Assembly: GCA_964475415.1 (NCBI GenBank)
Contig: CAYYWZ010000011.1
Coordinates: 1-64,000, forward strand
DNA length: 64,000 nt
DNA from: CALCMJ01 sp964475415
GTDB lineage: Bacteria; Bacteroidota; Bacteroidia; Chitinophagales; Saprospiraceae
Direction of reading: 5' to 3'
A program made the position numbers and the translations under genes. Below are positions 18,235 through 27,043 of this stretch, in pieces; position 1 is the stretch's first letter; each line of letters opens with the position of its first letter. A model generated the notes under the pieces. It did not search any database and was not told the DNA's origin. It worked only from the letters and a program-made list of their open reading frames with translations.

Positions 18235-18443
18235 ATGAAATTATCATACAAATTCTGTTTACTGTTATTGGCAAGTTCGTGTTCAGCTCAATCTAATTCA
18301 AATACAGGCAAAAGTTTTACTAAAAAGGCTGATAAAATTGGTGAAATCATTAGTTTATACTCAAAATGTCATTGAAACTTAACCCAAATAATGGAAGAGC
18401 AGCACGTATGATTAAGACATTAGAAAATGGATTGAAAGAATAA
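18235..18443 (+). pseudogene. serine-hydrolase (beta-lactamase-like) remnant with internal deletion
   Basis: The ATG at 18235 starts a lipoprotein-like signal peptide (MKLSYKFCLLLLASSCSAQS) followed by KKADKIGEIISLYSK, the typical N-terminal run-in of bacteroidotal class C-type serine hydrolases. After about 46 codons this frame stops (TGA 18373-18375). In the +2 frame, starting at 18366, the sequence reads LKLNPNNGRAARMIKTLENG and stops at 18441-18443; this is the usual TPR-like tail of the same proteins. The roughly 350-450 residues between (with the SxxK and YxN motifs) are gone. N- and C-terminal ends joined by an out-of-frame deletion make it dead. The family call is inference from the two end motifs. 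Confidence 0.6.
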
Positions 18444-18457
18444 CGAAAGGCTAACAT

Positions 18458-18502
18458 GTTGCGATCATAGAATCCTTCCTTCGGTCGGACTCTGGCTGCA
18501 AC
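18458..18502. repeat. imperfect hairpin directly after the serine-hydrolase remnant
   Basis: GTTGC (18458-18462) pairs with GCAAC (18498-18502), and the inside pairs further in an imperfect way around a TTC loop (TCC..CC with GG..GGA). It begins 14 bp after the remnant stop and is followed by the outer-membrane protein gene. Its size, imperfect pairing and place right after a stop recall integron attC sites, but the conserved R'/R'' core sequence (GTTRRRY) is not clearly present. It could equally be a terminator-like or REP-like element. Confidence 0.35.
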
Positions 18503-18535
18503 TGGAGTTTTATAGGTCAGTAAGAAAATGATAAC

Positions 18536-19198
18536 ATGAAAAAATATTACATAGCAATTCAAAAATTGGTTATTCTTCAAACGATAATTCTATTTCTTAT
18601 AAACATTGTAAATTCGCAAATAAACATTCAAGTCTCAGGTGGAATAGATTTATCTACAGTTAGTTACGATGGTCCTGATGTTATTAATCCACAAATATTT
18701 AAAGGATACCATTTAGAATTAAATTTCCAACATGAATTGGGAGAAAATTTTAACCTTAACATTTTGGGCCAATATCTTTCACGGGGATATTTAATTAAGA
18801 ATTCAAATGGTTCTGGGGTCAAAAGAAATTATATTGATTTACAACCGGAATTATCATTTAAACCTTTAATAAATACAGAAATAGGAATTGGATTATATTT
18901 TGGCGTTTTGCATTCATTCTATTCTAAATCTTCAAATGGTGATTGGCAAAATCTTGCCGACATCGGAATAACTGACAAGAATGATCATGGACTCTCCTTC
19001 CTTATAAGACAATCAATAAACCATGTTGTCTTATATTTAAGATATAAATATGGAATTCAAAAATTGAATGAAATAATGTATACAGACATTAATGGCAACC
19101 CTATTGGTAGTTCAACCGAAAAAAATAGACAAATTCAAATTGGAATCGGTTATAATTTTAATATAAAAAAGAAAAAGATCGTGGTTGATCAAAACTAA
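18536..19198 (+). CDS. outer membrane beta-barrel protein
   Basis: 220 residues. The signal peptide ends INIVNSQINI, and the mature part alternates polar and hydrophobic residues in strands separated by loops, with glycines at strand ends (GGIDLSTVSYDG, then NIQLNLGQ-type strands, and IQIGIGYNFNIKK at the C-terminus). This fits the outer membrane beta-barrel (PF13568-like) proteins that are common in Bacteroidota. The codon choice differs from the surrounding housekeeping genes: CTAG is absent and Ile is mostly ATT. No partner gene is adjacent. Function unknown. Confidence 0.7.
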   Translation: MKKYYIAIQKLVILQTIILFLINIVNSQINIQVSGGIDLSTVSYDGPDVINPQIFKGYHLELNFQHELGENFNLNILGQYLSRGYLIKNSNGSGVKRNYIDLQPELSFKPLINTEIGIGLYFGVLHSFYSKSSNGDWQNLADIGITDKNDHGLSFLIRQSINHVVLYLRYKYGIQKLNEIMYTDINGNPIGSSTEKNRQIQIGIGYNFNIKKKKIVVDQN

Positions 19199-19219
19199 AA
19201 GTACCAACCTATAACACCA

Positions 19220-19268
19220 GATAATAAGTAATAGCTACTTCGTAGCGACTACTCTTATCATCAGCCGT
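19220..19268. repeat. imperfect hairpin with a dispersed 22-bp element
   Basis: GATAATAAG..GCTA (19220-19237) pairs with TAGC..CTTATCATC (19243-19262) around a CTTCG loop; two unpaired bases sit in one arm only. The 22 bp at 19247-19268 recur at 28177-28198 with 20 of 22 identical bases. It lies 22 bp after the stop of the outer-membrane protein gene. An attC-like or REP-like element is possible; the origin is not decided. Confidence 0.45.
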
Positions 19269-19351
19269 CAGACTGTGAAAATGCCTACCTACCTGTTAAA
19301 ATTCATTTAGGTAATTTCGTATCTTAATATTATCATCAACGTATATAAACT

Positions 19352-19650
19352 ATGACATTACAACCAAAAGTTGCTCGTATTCTAATTCAGTTTATTTCTC
19401 TTGAGTAATTAGTAGCTTAGGATAGTGTTGTAAGAGTTATCGATCTGAATTATAAGAGTATCAACTATGAAAAACTTGGATTTATTGTTATAGGTAAAAT
19501 CTCATAATGGCAGGCCTGCCTTTGATAATGTCAATCGTACATCTATTTATTAATAACTATATCATCCACTCTGGAGTACCTCAAAAAGTTAAATTTAAGC
19601 TTTCATCAACAGCACTTAATAACCATCTCATATTTTTGAATATTTTTAAA
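19352..19650 (+). pseudogene. decayed IS1182-type transposase remnant
   Basis: From an ATG at 19352 the frame reads MTLQPKVARILIQFISLE, then stop TAA, LVA, stop TAG, and DSVVRVIDLNYKSINYEKLG followed by FIVIGKIS and a stop. Allowing a frameshift at about 19505 it continues GRPAFDNVNRTSIY and, after another shift, a stretch that fits IIHSGVPQKV. The D-S-V-V-R-V-I-D...Y-E-K-L-G-F run followed by G-R-P is the N-terminal signature of the IS1182-like transposases (DUF772 region). Several stops and at least two frame breaks make it an inactive fragment; the C-terminal catalytic part is missing. IS ends are not identifiable. Confidence 0.5.
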
Positions 19651-19790
19651 TTGTGTTATTTTTATGAAAGGGGGAGAAGGCTACACTCTAAATAACACAT
19701 ACTACTATGACCAATCCTCGTACCTTATGAAAAACGATACTTATACAGAAACGATATCATTAAAAAAAATAATAACAAAGCAGTTGCAAC

Positions 19791-21386
19791 ATGAAAAACA
19801 TAGTAGTTATATTTTTCTTACAATTTATAGCCAATGTGGTGCAAGCCAAAACATTTTACCTAGACCCAGTTAATGGAAGTTTATCTAACCAAGGGACAGA
19901 AATGTCACCTCTTAGCTCGCTAAATGATGTAATTAATGCAAGCCTTATTAAAACATATGAATATACTCCTCTACCTTATTCTTCACTCAGCCAATTGCAG
20001 TTAAAGAATTCAAGTGGTATTATCAATGGAGGTGATACACTTGTACTAAAATCAGGCTTGCATGGAGAGGTATTTTTAAGAAACTATAATAATGAAATAC
20101 CTATTACAATTATAGCAGAAGAAGGTGCAACAGCAATTTTAGAAAAGGTACATTTACAAGCATGCAAAAATTGGGTGTTTGAAGGCTTACAAATTAGCTC
20201 AGAACCTTATGGTTATTATTTAAATAATAGACTCTTTTATATTGAGTCTCATAATTACCATGGACCGACGTCCAATATAACCATTAGAAATTGTGATATA
20301 TATAGCACCAAGGAGCCATGGACTGTAGCTCAAGATTGGTTAGATAATGCAAGTGATGGTCTATTTATTAGAGCAGATTCTTGCTTGGCTATAGGTAATA
20401 GAATAACCAATATTGATATGGGATTATTTTGTGTGGGTGACTATATTCATGCTATGGGAAATGAGATAATAAATTTCTCTGGTGATGGTGGACGTATTTT
20501 GGGCTCACATATTTTATTTAATCACAATGTCATCAAAGAAAATTATAACGTGAATGATAACCATGATGATGGTATCCAGTCATTTACTAATAATGAATAT
20601 GTTGTTGATAGCAATGAAGTCATTGGGAATTTGATTATTGATACTGAAGATCTAAATAGACCTCTGCAAGGACCTGTTCATGGCATAGGTGCTTTTGATG
20701 GTTTTTATCATGATTGGTTAGTGGCAAATAATGTGATATCTGTAAATCACTGGAATGGAATAGCTTTCTTAGGTGCAAAAAGATGTACAATTATCCATAA
20801 CACCGTAATAGATCCAACACCTAATATAACCCCGGGTGGAAGCTGGATAAAAATAGATGACCATAAAGATGGAACGCCAAGCTCTGATTGTTTAGTAGCA
20901 AATAATGTAGCAAATCAATTTATAGTAGATGGATTAGAAGTAAATAATGTTATCCTAGATTCTCAGATCGCTTATACCGAAAATTTTGTAGATTTCAATC
21001 AATTTGATTTTCGTTTATTATCAAGTAGTAAGCTGATTGACAATGCAGATATTAACTTTTCTATAGATAAGGATTATTATAGTTATGATAGAATTGGAAT
21101 TCCAGATATTGGTGCAATCGAGTATAATTTAATAAATTCTACCACCTCTAATGTTAATGAATCAGGTTCAGTAGGTATCTTCCCTAATCCATTTAATACT
21201 ACTATTTCTATTAAGGATATTCAGCCGAGTACTCTTATCCAAGTTTATGATACGCGAGGAATACTAATTATAAAAGATACAATTGATAATGTCAATATTA
21301 AGGTACCTCAACTTAAGGCAGGAATCTATTACTTTTTATTAGTTAATAATAGTAAAATTAGAATGGGTAAAGCGATAAAAATATAA
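19791..21386 (+). CDS. secreted right-handed beta-helix protein with T9SS sorting domain
   Basis: 531 residues. Signal peptide about 1-20 (FIANVVQA). A YLDPVNGSLSNQG element, typical of the N-terminal cap of parallel beta-helix carbohydrate-active or adhesin proteins, precedes many helix turns (NITIRNCDIYSTKEP, IGNRITNIDMGLF, VANNVISVNHWNGIAF). The C-terminus is a type IX sorting domain (IFPNPFNTTISIKDI, then KAGIYYFLL). Family members are often polysaccharide lyases or sugar-binding proteins; no catalytic residue can be named. It lies in the accessory stretch 17.7-28.4 kb, and CTAG is rare in it, like its neighbours and unlike the housekeeping genes. Confidence 0.83.
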   Translation: MKNIVVIFFLQFIANVVQAKTFYLDPVNGSLSNQGTEMSPLSSLNDVINASLIKTYEYTPLPYSSLSQLQLKNSSGIINGGDTLVLKSGLHGEVFLRNYNNEIPITIIAEEGATAILEKVHLQACKNWVFEGLQISSEPYGYYLNNRLFYIESHNYHGPTSNITIRNCDIYSTKEPWTVAQDWLDNASDGLFIRADSCLAIGNRITNIDMGLFCVGDYIHAMGNEIINFSGDGGRILGSHILFNHNVIKENYNVNDNHDDGIQSFTNNEYVVDSNEVIGNLIIDTEDLNRPLQGPVHGIGAFDGFYHDWLVANNVISVNHWNGIAFLGAKRCTIIHNTVIDPTPNITPGGSWIKIDDHKDGTPSSDCLVANNVANQFIVDGLEVNNVILDSQIAYTENFVDFNQFDFRLLSSSKLIDNADINFSIDKDYYSYDRIGIPDIGAIEYNLINSTTSNVNESGSVGIFPNPFNTTISIKDIQPSTLIQVYDTRGILIIKDTIDNVNIKVPQLKAGIYYFLLVNNSKIRMGKAIKI

Positions 21387-21910
21387 ATGCTAGAATAATT
21401 CTAAGGATAATAAGCTCTGACCTTGATTACACCTACTACATCGGCACTACACTGATAGCAATAGGGTTGTCTATAATTAATACAATTGATACTAACCAGA
21501 ATTATCTGCTTTAGATTCCCTGTTATCTAAACATTTACAATTCATAAAAAATAGAAACAGCATACATTAATCCTAAAAACATTCATTTTTATCAAGAGCT
21601 TATCGCAACGTTTTCGCTAGATAGTAATCATCAAATTACAGTTGTACACTATTATTTTGATGTTCTAGCTAAATTCTAATAATTATATAGAGTCATTCGC
21701 TTCAGATAGAAAAACTTTAGACTAAGTACGTTTTGAAATATATAAAGAATATAACTAGAAATGATAACAAAGTTTTATCTTTAATCTGATCTATATCGCT
21801 TACGAAATTCGCTATTATATAATTGATACTTATAGAGTCCTTGCTCTATTCTTCTTAGAAAAGTAAAGAATGAAGTAAGTCTCTTCAAGTTTGTTTTTAA
21901 AATATACCAT
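21387..21910. other. 524-bp AT-rich spacer
   Basis: Between the beta-helix gene and phosphoglucomutase. One open stretch of about 40 codons without a start (around 21559-21681, reading IETAYINPKNIHFYQE) could be a chance frame or a gene relic; nothing recognisable. No strong hairpin or repeat is seen. The promoter of pgm must lie near 21850-21900. Confidence 0.4.
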
Positions 21911-23551
21911 ATGTTTATTCACCCACTTGCAGGAAAAACAGCTACCAATGAACAGCTAACTAATATTCCAAAATTGATTTCGGATTACTTTACGCAACAA
22001 CCTGATCTATCAAAACGTGAACAGAGGACTTCATTTGGGACATCAGGTCATCGTGGCTCCTCATTGAATAGATCATTTAACGAGCAACATATTCTTGCCA
22101 TCACTCAGGCTATTTGTAATTATAGAGAAAATGAAGGCATTAGCGGACCTATTTTCATAGGGATAGATTCACATGCATTATCTACACCAGCACAGGCTAC
22201 AACATTGGAAGTACTAGCTGCCAATGAGGTGGTAACTATGATAGCTGCCAATGATGAATATACGCCTACGCCTGCCGTAAGTCATGCTATACTAGAATAT
22301 AACAAAGAAAGGAAAACTGGTCTGGCAGATGGCATTGTAATTACTCCTTCGCATAATCCTCCACAGGATGGTGGTTTTAAATACAATATGACAAATGGTG
22401 GGCCTGCAGAAGGTGCCGTGACTGCCTGGATAGAATCTAGAGCAAATGAAATATTAGAAAATAAACTACAAGATGTCAAAAGAGTTTCTTACTCAAAGGC
22501 CTTGTCTGCATCCACTACGAAGCGCTTCGATTATCTTGATATGTATACAGCTGATTTGGATCAAGTAATAGATACCGATTTGCTAAGGGACTCTGGGATT
22601 AAGATGGGAGTAGATCCCCTTGGCGGTGCGGGAGTAAACTATTGGCAAAGAATTGCTGACCGTTATAGACTGGATCTTACCGTAGTGGATGATGCTGTAG
22701 ATCATACCTTTAGTTTTATGTCTCTTGACTGGGATGGTAAAATTAGAATGGACCCATCTTCTAGCTATGCTATGCAAAGGCTTATACAGTTAAAAGATAA
22801 ATTTCCAGTTGCATTTGCTTGCGATACGGATCACGATCGTCATGGGATAGTAACCCAAAGTAATGGGCTCATGCAACCCAATCACTTTCTCGCAGTGGCT
22901 ATCCACTATTTGTTTCAGAATAGACCCATGTGGAATGCTACAACAGGTATTGGCAAGACACTGGTCAGTAGCCAAATGATTGATCGAGTAGCTAAGAAGT
23001 TAGGTCGTAAACTAGTCGAAGTGCCAGTTGGTTTCAAGTGGTTTGTAGATGGACTTTATAATGGAACGCTTGGATTCGGTGGTGAAGAAAGTGCAGGAGC
23101 TTCCTTTTTGAATAGGCAAGGTAAAGTGTGGTCGACTGATAAGGACGGCATTATTGCTGCACTGCTTGCCGGTGAAATTACGGCCAGAACAGGTAAAGAC
23201 CCAGCAGAGATATATAAGGAATTTGTCAAAGAATTTGGCGAGCCTGTATATGACCGTATTGACGCTCCAGCTACTACAGAGCAAAAGGATAAACTGAAAA
23301 AATTATCCTCAGAACAGATAAATTCATCTGAACTTGCTGGAGAAAAAATTACTAATATTCTTACTAGTGCGCCTGGTAATGGTGCTGCAATAGGAGGTTT
23401 AAAGGTGGAGACTGCTAATGGTTGGTTTGCAGCTCGACCTTCTGGCACAGAAAATATTTACAAGATATATGCAGAAAGTTTTAAAGGAGAGAAACATTTA
23501 CGTCAATTACAGGATGAAGCACAAAAAGTTGTTAACGACGCTATTAGTTAA
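21911..23551 (+). CDS. pgm: phosphoglucomutase, alpha-D-glucose type
   Basis: 546 residues. Motifs: SFGTSGHRGSSLN near the N-terminus, catalytic phosphoserine TPSHNPPQDGGFKY (S147), metal loop CDTDHDRHGIV, sugar-binding GGEESAGASFLNR, and phosphate-binding ARPSGTENIYKIYAES. It interconverts glucose-1-phosphate and glucose-6-phosphate, linking glycogen and UDP-glucose synthesis to glycolysis. Length fits the bacterial Pgm family of about 546 residues. It is a housekeeping gene embedded between two accessory blocks, with no operon partner. Confidence 0.93.
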   Translation: MFIHPLAGKTATNEQLTNIPKLISDYFTQQPDLSKREQRTSFGTSGHRGSSLNRSFNEQHILAITQAICNYRENEGISGPIFIGIDSHALSTPAQATTLEVLAANEVVTMIAANDEYTPTPAVSHAILEYNKERKTGLADGIVITPSHNPPQDGGFKYNMTNGGPAEGAVTAWIESRANEILENKLQDVKRVSYSKALSASTTKRFDYLDMYTADLDQVIDTDLLRDSGIKMGVDPLGGAGVNYWQRIADRYRLDLTVVDDAVDHTFSFMSLDWDGKIRMDPSSSYAMQRLIQLKDKFPVAFACDTDHDRHGIVTQSNGLMQPNHFLAVAIHYLFQNRPMWNATTGIGKTLVSSQMIDRVAKKLGRKLVEVPVGFKWFVDGLYNGTLGFGGEESAGASFLNRQGKVWSTDKDGIIAALLAGEITARTGKDPAEIYKEFVKEFGEPVYDRIDAPATTEQKDKLKKLSSEQINSSELAGEKITNILTSAPGNGAAIGGLKVETANGWFAARPSGTENIYKIYAESFKGEKHLRQLQDEAQKVVNDAIS

Positions 23552-23686
23552 TGGAAGGGAAGCCTAATGATAATTAAGAATATATATTTAGATTAGTTGA
23601 AATTCAAAACACAAAACCTAGAGCACGAAATTGAATTTAAAAAACAGTCTATATTCAAGAAAAATAATCTTAATATTAAATCAAAC

Positions 23687-25729
23687 ATGAGATATCCAAT
23701 TATATATATTCTCACATTTTTCTTTTCTTTCAATCATTCACTAAATGCCAAGTGTCTTCTACCTCAAACCAATTCTGTGGCAGAACTAATTTCACATCTT
23801 GAACAAAGAGACGGATGGGATGATAAATTTTCCAGAGTTTCACCAAGATTAGCTAACTATAATCAAAAATCAAAAGTAGATTCAGTCTACAATTATGCGA
23901 TTCAGTATTTTGAAGACCTACTCCCTCACAATATTATCTGTGGTCAAGTTGATATAAATGATAGTTCTTGGCTTCAATTTACTAAACGTGAAATAAGAAT
24001 GTATTTTGCATTTTATTTAGATTCAATTCCCTATCACAGGGACAACTCAAAGATCAGAGTTAGTTTTACATACAACTTCGAAGAATTAGATATTAAAGTA
24101 TCCTTTCTTGAAAAGCAGTTCTGGATTCCCAATTGTAAAATGTCACCTGACTCATGTAATTTTTTAGTCACGACAAAAGATGAAATACTTAAAGTTTCGG
24201 AAGATGTAAATTTCTCAAAACCATATCAGCCAAGATTTACTAGAAGCGAAATAGAAAAACCTCCATTTCACTTTGAAGTTCAAAAAATAGTAAATGATGA
24301 TTGCGGTATGCAAAGTTTATTTATTGACGCATATACTCTAGATACATTGCATTCACCAATCTATAAAAGATCGCGTTGCAGAACCTTAAAGGAAAAAATT
24401 GATCAATCAACACTCGTTGTGGATGGAACCATTGTTGGGAGCGAAGTTTTTTCAATCTCAAAAGGAATTCACACAAAAGTAGAGATCGAAATCCATCACA
24501 TTTTCAAAGGCGAACCTAAAACTGATAAGATATTCGTAGTTATTTTTGGTGGTAGGCTGTTTGGGAAATCTGCATCACAATCTCATGGACTCTCTATAGG
24601 ATCCGAAAAAAACAGGTACTTTTTCTTCTTGAATCAACGGGAATCAGCACGTGAATTAATAGATGAATGCGAAAAAGTAATGGGTACAAAAGTTTACTTA
24701 TTAGGTGCCGATTCTCAACAACTCCCAAAAAGATATAACCCAAGATCAGAAATGTGGAAACCAAAACTTGAAGAACCTCGATACACAGCTGAACAAATGT
24801 TTAAGCGATTTGAGAAAATAACTAATCAAAAAAGAATAAGAAGACTAGAACCCCAAAACTTGAATGAATCCATTTTAAAAGAAAAGAAAATAATTCCTGA
24901 CAGAGAGAATGGAGTTGCGGCATTTCTAAAAATAAAGCATGATTACCCTAAGCATGATACTTTACTTTTTACTATCAACCTATCCGGCACCAACGACTAC
25001 TATTACTTAAACCAATGGGAAATAATTCTATCTTATAACAAAGATGTTTTCGGCGATAGTTTAGTTTCTAATAAAATAATTGGATTTAAATCAGAATCAC
25101 TATTTCCCGAGCTATATGATAAATACAATTTTAAAATTGAAGACAAAACGGATGATGAAATAAAATTAGCTTGGAAACTAAAGGACTCAAATGTGCATCC
25201 AATTGAATTTTCAGATTCGGGACTTCCGTTAATTGAATTTAAAATTAAAATCAATAACATAGAAGAACCTATGAACCTCGAATTAAACTTCACAACAGAA
25301 CCTACTTCCTACAATTATATAGAAAACAATTCATTCAACATCCCTTATCAATATACGTCTCCAATAATTGCTCAAACAGCTAAAGAGTACTCTAAACCAA
25401 TTATCTATGACTTCTTCCCAACAAATGGAAGTATCGGAGATACAATTACTGTCACAGGAAAATATCTGACAGATGCTTCTGTATTTCTATTTGGAAAAAG
25501 TTATACCAATCGCAGATTCTATAAACCAGTAAATAAGAAATTTATAATTCACTCCTTAGATGAAGAAATTCAATTTATAATCCCACCATATATGCAAGAT
25601 AAATGGAGTGATAATATTCCCTATTATGATTCAGCTGCGTATATCCCAATTACTAATACCATTTCAATATCATCACCTCTAAAAAGAAGTTCAAGCACAA
25701 AAAACAAACTTGAAATTACTAATCGGTAA
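23687..25729 (+). CDS. large secreted protein with an IPT/TIG-like domain
   Basis: 680 residues from the ATG at 23687; a longer frame starts at 23597 but puts 30 charged residues in front of the signal peptide (MRYPIIYILTFFFSFNHSLN). Middle: a strand-rich domain with DQSTLVVDGTIVGSEVF and IEIHHIFKGEPKTDKIFVVI, the run-in of secreted proteins that carry a 'KGE' beta-sandwich. Then a cohesin-like stretch (LNQWEIILSYNKDVFGD), and a C-terminal IPT/TIG fold (PIIYDFFPTNGSIGDTITV). No T9SS sorting domain is recognised. Function unknown; a surface binding protein is inferred. CTAG is rare and codon use differs from housekeeping genes. Confidence 0.7.
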   Translation: MRYPIIYILTFFFSFNHSLNAKCLLPQTNSVAELISHLEQRDGWDDKFSRVSPRLANYNQKSKVDSVYNYAIQYFEDLLPHNIICGQVDINDSSWLQFTKREIRMYFAFYLDSIPYHRDNSKIRVSFTYNFEELDIKVSFLEKQFWIPNCKMSPDSCNFLVTTKDEILKVSEDVNFSKPYQPRFTRSEIEKPPFHFEVQKIVNDDCGMQSLFIDAYTLDTLHSPIYKRSRCRTLKEKIDQSTLVVDGTIVGSEVFSISKGIHTKVEIEIHHIFKGEPKTDKIFVVIFGGRLFGKSASQSHGLSIGSEKNRYFFFLNQRESARELIDECEKVMGTKVYLLGADSQQLPKRYNPRSEMWKPKLEEPRYTAEQMFKRFEKITNQKRIRRLEPQNLNESILKEKKIIPDRENGVAAFLKIKHDYPKHDTLLFTINLSGTNDYYYLNQWEIILSYNKDVFGDSLVSNKIIGFKSESLFPELYDKYNFKIEDKTDDEIKLAWKLKDSNVHPIEFSDSGLPLIEFKIKINNIEEPMNLELNFTTEPTSYNYIENNSFNIPYQYTSPIIAQTAKEYSKPIIYDFFPTNGSIGDTITVTGKYLTDASVFLFGKSYTNRRFYKPVNKKFIIHSLDEEIQFIIPPYMQDKWSDNIPYYDSAAYIPITNTISISSPLKRSSSTKNKLEITNR

Positions 25730-25850
25730 TTCATTATAACTTAAACTATGTATTTTTAGTAAAGGAAAACCTATCCATAACAGTAGATATGACGGAAAGA
25801 AACTTTTTCTCTTAAAATATAAACATCAAGAAATCGTTAATTCATAAAAG

Positions 25851-26636
25851 ATGCAAATGAAACAATTAATAGTCCTACTGTTTATAATTATTTTTAGTGG
25901 CTGTGGTGGAGATGAATTAGAACTTAGAAGTGCTTGTATCCCTTCAAATCTACAAAATGGATTGATTGCATTTTATCCATTTAGCAACGGAAGCCTAAAT
26001 GATGATACTTCTAACGCAAACGATCTAAATAATTCTACAATGGCTAGTCCTACTATGGATAGGAATGGAAATTCCAATTGTGCCTATCAGTTTGATAATT
26101 CACAAGCAAATGAAGAATTTCTTACAACTCCAAACACTAATTTTTTAAATGGATTAGATGAATTTTCAATTTCAATTTGGTACGAACCGATTGATACTAC
26201 AAGAAGCGGAGGAAATTTTGAAGTATTACTTGGTCGAGGCAATGAGGGAAGATGTCCAAACAGAAGAGGCGAATGGTCAGTAGGATTGTATGATTGTAGA
26301 AGAGCAGTTTTTGGGCATAATAACTCTGTTTGGGCAAACACAATAACAGGGTTCTCAAATGGGTGTCAAGGTGAAATAGTTGCTTTAACAGATAAATGGC
26401 AACATGTTGTTGCAACTAAAAATGGAGATCAATATAATATCTATTTCAACGGAAATCTAGATGAATCAGAAACAGGAAATGCGAATTGCACAAATCTACA
26501 TATTGCAGAAGATATTGGGGATTTGTTTATAGGAAGTTCATACACGGGAAAGATAGACGATATTTTAATATATGATAGAGAATTATCTCAAGTCGAAGTT
26601 TCTGAGTTATTTCTATTAGAATCATGCTGTCAGTAA
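25851..26636 (+). CDS. LamG/concanavalin-like lipoprotein
   Basis: 261 residues (an ATG two codons later, at 25857, is also possible). The lipoprotein signal ends FSGCGGD. After it comes a LamG/laminin-G-like jelly roll: LIAFYPFSNGSLNDDTSNAN, FSISIWYEPI, WQHVVATKNGDQYNIYFNG and the closing GKIDDILIYDRELSQVEV. Such domains bind carbohydrates or proteins, and are common in Bacteroidota surface lipoproteins. No catalytic domain accompanies it. A terminator follows at 26741-26774. Confidence 0.8.
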   Translation: MQMKQLIVLLFIIIFSGCGGDELELRSACIPSNLQNGLIAFYPFSNGSLNDDTSNANDLNNSTMASPTMDRNGNSNCAYQFDNSQANEEFLTTPNTNFLNGLDEFSISIWYEPIDTTRSGGNFEVLLGRGNEGRCPNRRGEWSVGLYDCRRAVFGHNNSVWANTITGFSNGCQGEIVALTDKWQHVVATKNGDQYNIYFNGNLDESETGNANCTNLHIAEDIGDLFIGSSYTGKIDDILIYDRELSQVEVSELFLLESCCQ

Positions 26637-26740
26637 ATTAGAAAAAGAAACCCACAGCTAACAATAGATCCTATTAAAAGCTAAACTTTAACTCTTTTAA
26701 TTAATATTTTTTTCCAAGACAAAGAAATTTAGAAAAACGA

Positions 26741-26774
26741 ATGGCCTTCACCAAATGGAGGTCATTTTTTTTTT
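26741..26774 (+). terminator. rho-independent terminator after the LamG gene
   Basis: ATGGCCTTC (26741-26749) pairs with GGAGGTCAT (26757-26765) through a 7-base loop, followed by ten T. It is 105 bp after the LamG stop. Confidence 0.75.
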
Positions 26775-26802
26775 GGTGTTATAAAATCTATCGGTACGGC
26801 AT

Positions 26803-26825
26803 CCTATCCCGCAGAGCGGGACAGG
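26803..26825. repeat. GC-rich inverted repeat, 10-bp arms
   Basis: CCTATCCCGC and GCGGGACAGG form 9 of 10 pairs around a three-base loop. It stands out in AT-rich DNA and is not followed by a T run. Looks like a REP-type or mobile-element-associated palindrome; no second copy was seen in the window. Confidence 0.45.
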
Positions 26826-26943
26826 TTATGTGATACACCTTTTTATTATTTGTGTTCACATGCATCTATTAGATCGATAAATAAAAGTAAAGCAACATGC
26901 TATGACCTGTGTAACCTTTCTATGCGGTTCGGTTCTCTTGACT

Positions 26944-26977
26944 GAAGATCATTTAGATCTTCATCCATCTCAGATGG
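26944..26977. other. tandem hairpins downstream of the IS110 transposase
   Basis: Two adjoining palindromes: GAAGATC-ATTTA-GATCTTC (26944-26962) and CCATCT-C-AGATGG (26965-26977). They lie in the 400-bp non-coding region between the LamG terminator and the transposase relic. They may belong to the insertion element's structured end or to host sequence. Confidence 0.35.
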
Positions 26978-27043
26978 AATCTTTGGTTCACATATAATGT
27001 TTTGTTGTCTTTACTATTTCTTATGCATTTGTTGTACCAATAA

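Noticed and set aside
19509..19520. 12-bp perfect palindrome GGCAGGCCTGCC in the IS1182 relic
   Set aside because: It is a single site inside a decayed transposase codon stretch (the G-R-P-A part); no role is supported.
23056..23448. 130-codon open frame on the minus strand within pgm
   Set aside because: It lies wholly inside a certain gene (phosphoglucomutase) in antisense and its composition reads like a shadow (Ser/Pro/Ala-rich).
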